Shown in pieces: positions 54,880 to 60,200 of a DNA stretch of 60,200 bases. The DNA comes from Paratrimastix pyriformis. Lineage: Eukaryota > Preaxostyla > Paratrimastigidae. The stretch spans positions 1-60,200 of the forward strand of contig JAPMOS010000184.1 in assembly GCA_027972325.1 (NCBI GenBank). The letters run 5' to 3'. A program made the translations under genes and the position numbers. The notes below the pieces were generated by a model. The model worked only from the letters and a program-made list of their open reading frames with translations, was not told the origin of the DNA and did no database searches. Every line of letters starts with the position of its first letter. The first letter of the stretch is position 1.

Positions 54880-56709
54880 TCAATAACGACAGGTCCAGCT
54901 GATGGAGCTTCTCCCCCACGTCTGCCTCGCTGTCGCGACCCTCGCCAGCTCCCCGCTGACATGAATCACCCTGCTCTGCCATCTGGGTGGCCCCACTGGG
55001 GTCTGGTTCCGGGTGCGGCCCGGGAGGAAGAGGCAGTCCACCCGAGGGAGCGCCAGGGGGGGTGAGATCTGCATCCCCTGGGCCATTGGCCACCATGGGG
55101 CCGTGTCCCACTCTGGGATCAGGACTAATGCTTCCCTCTCTGATCCCGTAGAGCTGCCAGCACCCTCCCGATCATGGAGAAGGGCGGATTGAGCCACAAG
55201 GGCAGCCCCGGAGGCTGGTGGAAGAAGTCCACCCCGAGCAACCCGGCTCGAGGACCCAACTCCACCACCTTGGCAACAGGTGGTTGCGCGCTGAGGCGAA
55301 GCCGTCCACCATGGGGCGGAAGCGCAGGTTCGTGACCAGCTGGAAGATCGCCGGATTGAGCATCCAATCCTCGCGCTCGACCTCTCTGGAGAGCTGGTCC
55401 GCCACTCCGTTGTCTTCCCGGGAAGATACTCTGGGAGGAGAGTGATGTCCCACTGCTGACAGAGGTTGTGCAGTTTCTGGGTGCCCTCGGTCATGTCCAC
55501 GCTCTTCCCCTTCCACTTCCCCACGCAGGCAACAACTACCTTGTTGTCCGAGCGCCACTGGACCGTCTGGCCCTGCAAGTGGCTGTGGAGGAGAGCTACC
55601 GCCCTGATGCCCGCCTCCAGCTCGAGGCGATTCACCGAGGAGAATGTCTGCGTCTCCAGGAAGTCCTTCTCCCAGATTTCCCGTGCGTGGATCGGTTGCG
55701 GGGGTGGCCTGCCCGCCTGCGGGGGATGGAGACTGCGCAGCGTCGCGCCCCATGCGTAGGCGCTTGCGTCGGTGGTCAGCTCCCACGCTGGGGGGACTGC
55801 CCTCCAGCACTGCTGACACTGGTCCTGGGGCACCATGGCCCACCAGTGGAGATCCGCTTTGGCTGCCTCGTCGAGGGTGGCCATGCCCTCCCAGCCGTGT
55901 GACCACACCGCACGTGACTTCACTCGGTCCAATCCCCTTGTGTGCAGGTGAGCGGCCTCGACGGCCGGGCGGAGCGAGGACAACTTGCCGATGATGCGGG
56001 CCAGTGCCCTGACGAGCAGTCTGTCCTTTTTCATGAGGTTCCGACACTCCTGTCTGATCCCCTCCATCTTCTCCACGGGGACCCGCACTGTCTGCGTCCT
56101 GGAGTCCAGCTGGAATCCCAAGAACTCGACGACCTGTGATGGGTTGGGGTCTGTCTTCTCCCAGTTCACAGTTAACCCCAGCTGGTGGAGGAAATACATC
56201 GCTGCTATCGTATCCCTGCGTGCCTTCTGTGGGGACTGGGCCATGAAGAGAAGGTCGTCCAGGTAGAAGACTACCTGGACGCCTGCTGCCCGCATCACTC
56301 TCACCGCCTGTTTGATCAGTTTGGTGAATGAGCGTGGGGCCACTGAGAGGCCGAACGGGAGTGCCGTCCACTGGAGTTCCCTCCCCTCCCAGCTGAAACA
56401 CAGGTACGGGATGAGGTGTGGTGCCACTCCCATGTGCAGGTAAGCATTCGAAAGATCGACTTTCGTGAAGAACGTGCCATGTGGGGCTAGTGGGAAGGCT
56501 GTCCCCAGCCCCTCCATCTTGAAATGGGGCAATCGATCCGCCTGTTTAGTGCGGACAAGTCGATCACCACCCTCCATTTCAAGGAATGGGGCTTGGGGAC
56601 GCCGAAGATCGGACTCTCCCACAACAATTTGGTACCACACTCCTGCACTGCCCCGAGCGTTCCATACTCGCTCAAGACTGCCGAGACCTCCCTCTGCTCT
56701 CTGGTCCAA
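54880..56709 (-). CDS. reverse transcriptase-RNase H of beta (fossil)
   Basis: A 609-codon frame. RT shows FFTKVDLSNAYLHMGVAP, LPFGLSVAPRSFTKLIKQ, the catalytic box VVFYLDDLLFMAQSP, LTVNWEKTDPNPSQ and FLGFQLD. RNase H shows ELTTDASAYAWGATL, NRLELEAGIRAVALL and QWRSDNKVVVACVG. The domain order and palm motif match DIRS-group RTs. The first RT motif (VPKPHSLKWRVVIDLSALN) is read in the overlapping Gag-like frame. Recoding or read-through between Gag and RT is known in retroelements and may apply. Confidence 0.8.
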   Translation of the reverse strand: MDQRAEGGLGSLERVWNARGSAGVWYQIVVGESDLRRPQAPFLEMEGGDRLVRTKQADRLPHFKMEGLGTAFPLAPHGTFFTKVDLSNAYLHMGVAPHLIPYLCFSWEGRELQWTALPFGLSVAPRSFTKLIKQAVRVMRAAGVQVVFYLDDLLFMAQSPQKARRDTIAAMYFLHQLGLTVNWEKTDPNPSQVVEFLGFQLDSRTQTVRVPVEKMEGIRQECRNLMKKDRLLVRALARIIGKLSSLRPAVEAAHLHTRGLDRVKSRAVWSHGWEGMATLDEAAKADLHWWAMVPQDQCQQCWRAVPPAWELTTDASAYAWGATLRSLHPPQAGRPPPQPIHAREIWEKDFLETQTFSSVNRLELEAGIRAVALLHSHLQGQTVQWRSDNKVVVACVGKWKGKSVDMTEGTQKLHNLCQQWDITLLPEYLPGKTTEWRTSSPERSSARIGCSIRRSSSWSRTCASAPWWTASPQRATTCCQGGGVGSSSRVARGGLLPPASGAALVAQSALLHDREGAGSSTGSEREALVLIPEWDTAPWWPMAQGMQISPPLALPRVDCLFLPGRTRNQTPVGPPRWQSRVIHVSGELARVATARQTWGRSSISWTCRY

Positions 56710-58334
56710 AATAGTGGACTCCGGCGAGCCAGCTGCTGGTCCCCGTTTCCAGTGTCCTTCCAGAACCTGCTATAAGAGGGGCTCGGCTTTCTGGGCTCTG
56801 CAGTGGTGCGGTGCATCCCACCGTTTTCTGGGAGTTCTGGGGCTCCTCGGTCTTGCTGGTTTGGCCCATTCTCGGGCGGCGCGACGGGATGCGCACTGGC
56901 GCAATCGGTGGGTCCCCCAACCAATGCCAGGTCAGACCCTCTTCCACCCAATTCTTCACCTCGAGTGGTAGTGGTAGGCTCAGCCAACGTGAGCGGTGTG
57001 GTTCGCGGTTCACTCGGCCCGCCAGAGGGCCCACCAATGGCGATCGCCTTTGAAATGAGGTCTGGATTTGTTTCACTGTGAGGTTTTTCATTTCTCCCCA
57101 CTGGAAAAAATTCTAGGTCCTGGACCTCCAAGACTTGGGTCTTTGCGGACTGGGCCTCACGGCCATTCTCGACTTCAGCGAATGCAATTGCGGCTTGCCG
57201 CTGTTCACTCTCTGCTGGTTCGGTTCGAGGTTTTTTATGCACTTCTGGTACATGGTCTGTGCTTTTGCTTTCGGTTTCCACCGACACCGAGGCACCGGTC
57301 GCTGATGCAGATGCAATTGCCTGCTGTCTTGCGGTGCGCTTCGCGGAAAACCGTGCCAGCCTGTTGAACGGCTTGTGGTGGACAATGGTCTGTGAAGACG
57401 CTGTCACTTTGGACACTTCGCACTGACTCTTGCCATGCAATAGTGCGGCCCCCGAGGTGATCACCAGTCGGGAGCGGGACAGACCCTTGATCTCGACAGG
57501 ACCGAAGAGGTCCTCGGAGACCTCGTTGAGAGCCGCGGCAGCTCCCTGGTCCGCCTCGGATTCGTCCTCATTCTCCTCATCACCAGCACCAGACTTGGGC
57601 TTGAGGCCCTTGACGGCCAGCAGCTCTTGGCGGCCGGCGGCCCCTTGGCGGAGGGCATGGGCCAGGAGGGCCGCAGCGTCGAGGTGGGGCTCCATGGCGG
57701 CTCTCCGGGCCTCGGAGAGCTGCTCCGTCAGCATGACCAACCCGAGCTGGACGGCCTTGAGGGCGGCCTTCAGCTGGTCGGCGTTCAGCTGCGTGTCCTC
57801 GGACTCGGAGCCGAAGATCCCCACGTAGCCATAGGCCAAGGCCCTGGTGGTGAGCTGGACCGTGTCCAACATGGACACCAGGCGGCCGTCAGCTGCCATA
57901 AGGTCTGTGGGGCCCCGCGTGCGTGCATGGCACTCTTGGGTGGGGCGTTGAGCACCTTGGGCTTCCCGAAGCTTAAGAGGAGGGAAGCGCTTGAGGATGG
58001 CCTTCACATAGGCCTTCTCCGGGTCTCGGAGTGCGTGGTGTTGCTGGGCCAGGAAACTCTCAGGGACGAGGTCCCTGAGGAACGCGCGCTGCAGCTCAGC
58101 GTCAACACCCGAGCCCAGGCAGGCCAGCGGGTCGGCCTCTTGACGGCGCGCCTCTTCAAAGGACAAGACTTCCGGATGGGCCGGGTCAAGCGGGTGCTCG
58201 AAGGCATCCGGCGAGGACCAGAAGGCGGCCGCCAAGGTCGGCGTGGGAAGGAACTGGTCCTTGGAAGGAGCCGACTCTGCCGCCGCTGGTGGTGCTTGTT
58301 GTTGTTGTTCTTGTTGTTGATCTTGTTGTTGCAT
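56487..58334 (-). CDS. Gag-like protein of beta (fossil)
   Basis: A 615-codon frame starting MQQQDQQQEQQQQAPPAA. It has a helical middle (FEEARRQEADPLACLGSG, YVKAILKRFPPLKLREAQ, LKAALKAVQLGLVMLTEQL, AALLAHALRQGAAGRQELL), an acidic region (AGDEENEDESEADQG) and a low-complexity C-terminal part. The Q-rich start and helical core resemble gamma's Gag-like gene. It starts about 70 bases inside the terminal repeat, as expected for the first gene of a DIRS element. Confidence 0.6.
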   Translation of the reverse strand: MQQQDQQQEQQQQAPPAAAESAPSKDQFLPTPTLAAAFWSSPDAFEHPLDPAHPEVLSFEEARRQEADPLACLGSGVDAELQRAFLRDLVPESFLAQQHHALRDPEKAYVKAILKRFPPLKLREAQGAQRPTQECHARTRGPTDLMAADGRLVSMLDTVQLTTRALAYGYVGIFGSESEDTQLNADQLKAALKAVQLGLVMLTEQLSEARRAAMEPHLDAAALLAHALRQGAAGRQELLAVKGLKPKSGAGDEENEDESEADQGAAAALNEVSEDLFGPVEIKGLSRSRLVITSGAALLHGKSQCEVSKVTASSQTIVHHKPFNRLARFSAKRTARQQAIASASATGASVSVETESKSTDHVPEVHKKPRTEPAESEQRQAAIAFAEVENGREAQSAKTQVLEVQDLEFFPVGRNEKPHSETNPDLISKAIAIGGPSGGPSEPRTTPLTLAEPTTTTRGEELGGRGSDLALVGGPTDCASAHPVAPPENGPNQQDRGAPELPENGGMHRTTAEPRKPSPSYSRFWKDTGNGDQQLARRSPLFWTREQREVSAVLSEYGTLGAVQECGTKLLWESPIFGVPKPHSLKWRVVIDLSALNRRIDCPISRWRGWGQPSH

Positions 58335-58404
58335 AGTAACGAGTAATGCTTGGTTGTCTTGAAACCAATAAAAAGTGGTAACGCAAAAAGTTTGCTTTTC
58401 TCAG

Positions 58405-58513
58405 TCGGGTTCGACGAAGAAACGACGGGGTGATGTGGACTATTTTCAGTTTTATTTTTTATTATTATTATTCTTTGAAAGTCGGGTGAATACGAAGACT
58501 AGTCATGAGCACA
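58405..58513. repeat. left terminal repeat of beta
   Basis: It is the inverted match of about 52919-53030 (tgatgtggactattttcag; gaaagtcgggtgaatacg; actagtcatgagcaca), with a short A/T trinucleotide run in the middle. The outer extension expected from the ICR is missing; alpha sequence begins about 12 bases later. Confidence 0.75.
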
Positions 58514-58525
58514 CGGCGGGCAATA

Positions 58526-60200
58526 AAATATGCGTTGCGATTTGCTTATTGCGCAAAAGGACAAGTCGACTGCCGGCACTGACATGACATGTCAAATTCT
58601 TTTTGATCAATTTTTGGATGTCAGTGCCGTTTTGCGTGCTTGCTGTGCAAGTGTTCACTCTTTCTTGGTTTGGGTTTGTTTGGGGCTATCCCACGAAGGC
58701 TGTCCCTCGTTCTCCGAACTCGTGAAGGAGAAAGTGACAGCACTCGGCACCTTTGGGGAGCGACCCCGGACACACGCGGGGGGACACTGTGGAGTGTGTA
58801 CCACCTCTCAGCTGTTTGATGCTCGTTCTGGCCCTCCGGCACGCGCACTCCCAACATCAGGATGGGTATCCGTAGAGCCGGCTCATCGGCCAAGAGTGTT
58901 GGGCGGAGCATCCCGTTAGCCGGGTCACGTAGAGTGCGGAAGGGGGGGGAAAGCTATTCCTTTGGTATGGTGTTCACTCTTTCTTGGTTTGGGTTTGTTT
59001 GGGGCTATCCCACGAAGGCTGTCCCTCGTTCTCCGAACTCGTGAAGGAGAATGGTGGGATAGCCGAGTAATCTCTTCCCCAAACAAACCCAAACCAAGAC
59101 AAGTCTCCCACCCACCTCCCTGCCTGATGAGTGGCACTGGGTTTGTTTGTTGCTGCTTTCCCCCGCGAAGCTTCGACTCAACGTGTACCCCATGGTCATG
59201 AATGATGGTGGGCATTTTGTCTTCGCAGCGCAATCTTCGTACGTGCTCCCTTGGCTGTACTGCTGCCTGTTCAGCCCGACAATCTGATTGACAAGTCAGG
59301 AGGGCTGCCTCGTGGGGGAGGCGAGTGTGGCTGTTGTTCAACCTTGTTTGGTTCCCTTTGACAACAATGTGGGGTCTCGTCGGGGCCTTTGACCTTGAGA
59401 CACCACCCTTCATGCACCCTCATTCACCCTCGTCTGATGTGATTGGGCATTCATGGTGGGGAGTTGTGGTCATTCACCCCCAGCTACTGCTTGAACAACA
59501 GCCTATGGTCATCCTGCTCGTTGTACTCTTAAGACATCCATCATGCACCTTCATAGCGGTGTGGGTGTTGTCTTCCTCCTTTTCTGTTCTGAATGGGCAA
59601 CAGCTCGAGGAACTGCTGCGGGGTGTTATCTTTCACCCCCGTTTTCGTTTTGTTGTGGCACAACTGTGTGGCTTTACCATGGTCGTGGTGGGCACCATGC
59701 ATCCTCCATTCAGAATGCGGGGGGTCGGGGTTTGTTATTCACCGTCGTCTGTTCTGTTTTGACAACAGCTCATGTGATTTCATCGTGGGCGTTGTGCCCG
59801 TGAACTACCGCGCTCACCCCACCGCACACCTCCCCTCTCGCGGGAGGATATTTGTTGAGCACCCTGAAGTGGCGAGCGATACGTCACCTTTGTGCTCTCT
59901 CTCCCTTCGGGGTTTGCGTTTTTGGTGGGGGCTTGGGTTCTTTATACAGAATTCGACGCCTGCACGGCAAGGGTGCCTCCACCGCTTCACCGGCGCCGGT
60001 CGGCGACTGGTGACGAAGAACCGCGAGCACGGGGGCGAGAACCCTCCTGGGATCTGCGAGGCAAGGTGCCTGTCGCGGCTCCGTCGTGCTCTGCGTTTCT
60101 CTCGACGCGTGCCTTTGGCCCGCGGCATGTGTCGAACAACGAGTCGCTCGTTTTGTCCGATCTTCTTCGTTGTTTTATTTGCGGGGTCCGACCCGTTGAG
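58526..60200 (+). mobile_element. alpha sequence repeating the copy D / copy C junction (fossil)
   Basis: 58526-58732 is the right terminal repeat of a D-like copy, and 58733 onward is C-like sequence. The joint (gaaggagaa|agtgac) is identical to that at 37663|37664. It then follows copy C through its ICR (joint at 59051|59052) and the distal non-coding segment to the window edge. It is therefore a duplicate of 37456-39130 rather than an independent insertion. No gene is seen. Confidence 0.75.

Larger units (their letters stand above)
52900..58513 (-). mobile_element. DIRS-like element beta (fossil, nearly whole)
   Basis: A 5.6-kb element with inverted terminal repeats (about 52900-53030 and 58405-58513) sharing gtgctcatgactagtcttcg and gactattttcagttttatttt. 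Minus-strand order is Gag-like (56487-58334), RT-RNase H (54880-56709), tyrosine recombinase (53906-54732), ICR (about 53777-53870), RG-rich frame (53223-53474) and right end. All canonical parts of an autonomous DIRS element are present. It has perhaps two breaks in coding regions, and the outermost bases of its 58.5-kb end are missing. It is inserted in delta copy b without visible target duplication. Confidence 0.8.

Noticed and set aside
1-60200. tRNA, rRNA or snRNA genes
   Set aside because: No cloverleaf, rRNA core or snRNA motif was noticed by eye. A tRNAscan or Infernal run would be decisive.

Overview
The window is eukaryotic, repeat-dominated DNA. Three things show this: GT-AG introns of only about 47-83 nt that restore reading frames, non-LTR (LINE) fragments, and several families of DIRS-like tyrosine-recombinase retrotransposons. 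No rRNA, tRNA, CRISPR array or bacterial-type operon was recognised. The species cannot be named from the sequence. Short introns and abundant DIRS elements suggest a protist, alga or fungus-like lineage, but that is inference.

Layout. 1-2600 holds worn LINE-derived sequence. 2700-4740 is the recombinase end of a DIRS-like element (here called gamma) that landed in a host gene; exons of that gene survive at 13711-14585. A 9-kb non-coding DIRS-like element (alpha, copy A, 4741-13695) lies inside the last 15 bases of gamma. 14653-16697 carries short tandem arrays (zeta) and a C-rich tract. 16711-17743 is a gamma left end with a Gag-like gene, abutting a delta element (RT/RNase H, 17744-20410) and a LINE fragment. 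20883-41969 is a nest of alpha copies: B is split by C, and C is split by D. 41970-44565 is a LINE that encodes a USP-like (peptidase C19) domain ahead of its endonuclease, cut off by a 291-bp alpha miniature. 45346-48523 holds two tandem paralogous genes of unknown function. A second zeta array, a delta copy (49054-52899), a nearly whole DIRS-like element beta (52900-58513) and a further alpha fragment close the window.

How the parts work together. Each DIRS-like family shows the expected internal complementary region (ICR), a reverse-complement copy of the element's own two ends joined head to tail. In alpha the ICR predicts the join GGAGAA|TGGTGGG exactly, and two nested insertions confirm the same ends with no target duplication. 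Alpha has no recognisable gene of its own and its terminal core resembles that of gamma, so it may have been moved in trans. Most insertions have landed in other mobile elements. The clearest host-type genes are the interrupted HEAT/TOG-like gene and the two paralogues at 45-48.5 kb. Retroelements of the DIRS group are described as fossils: extents, parts, nesting and relative age only.
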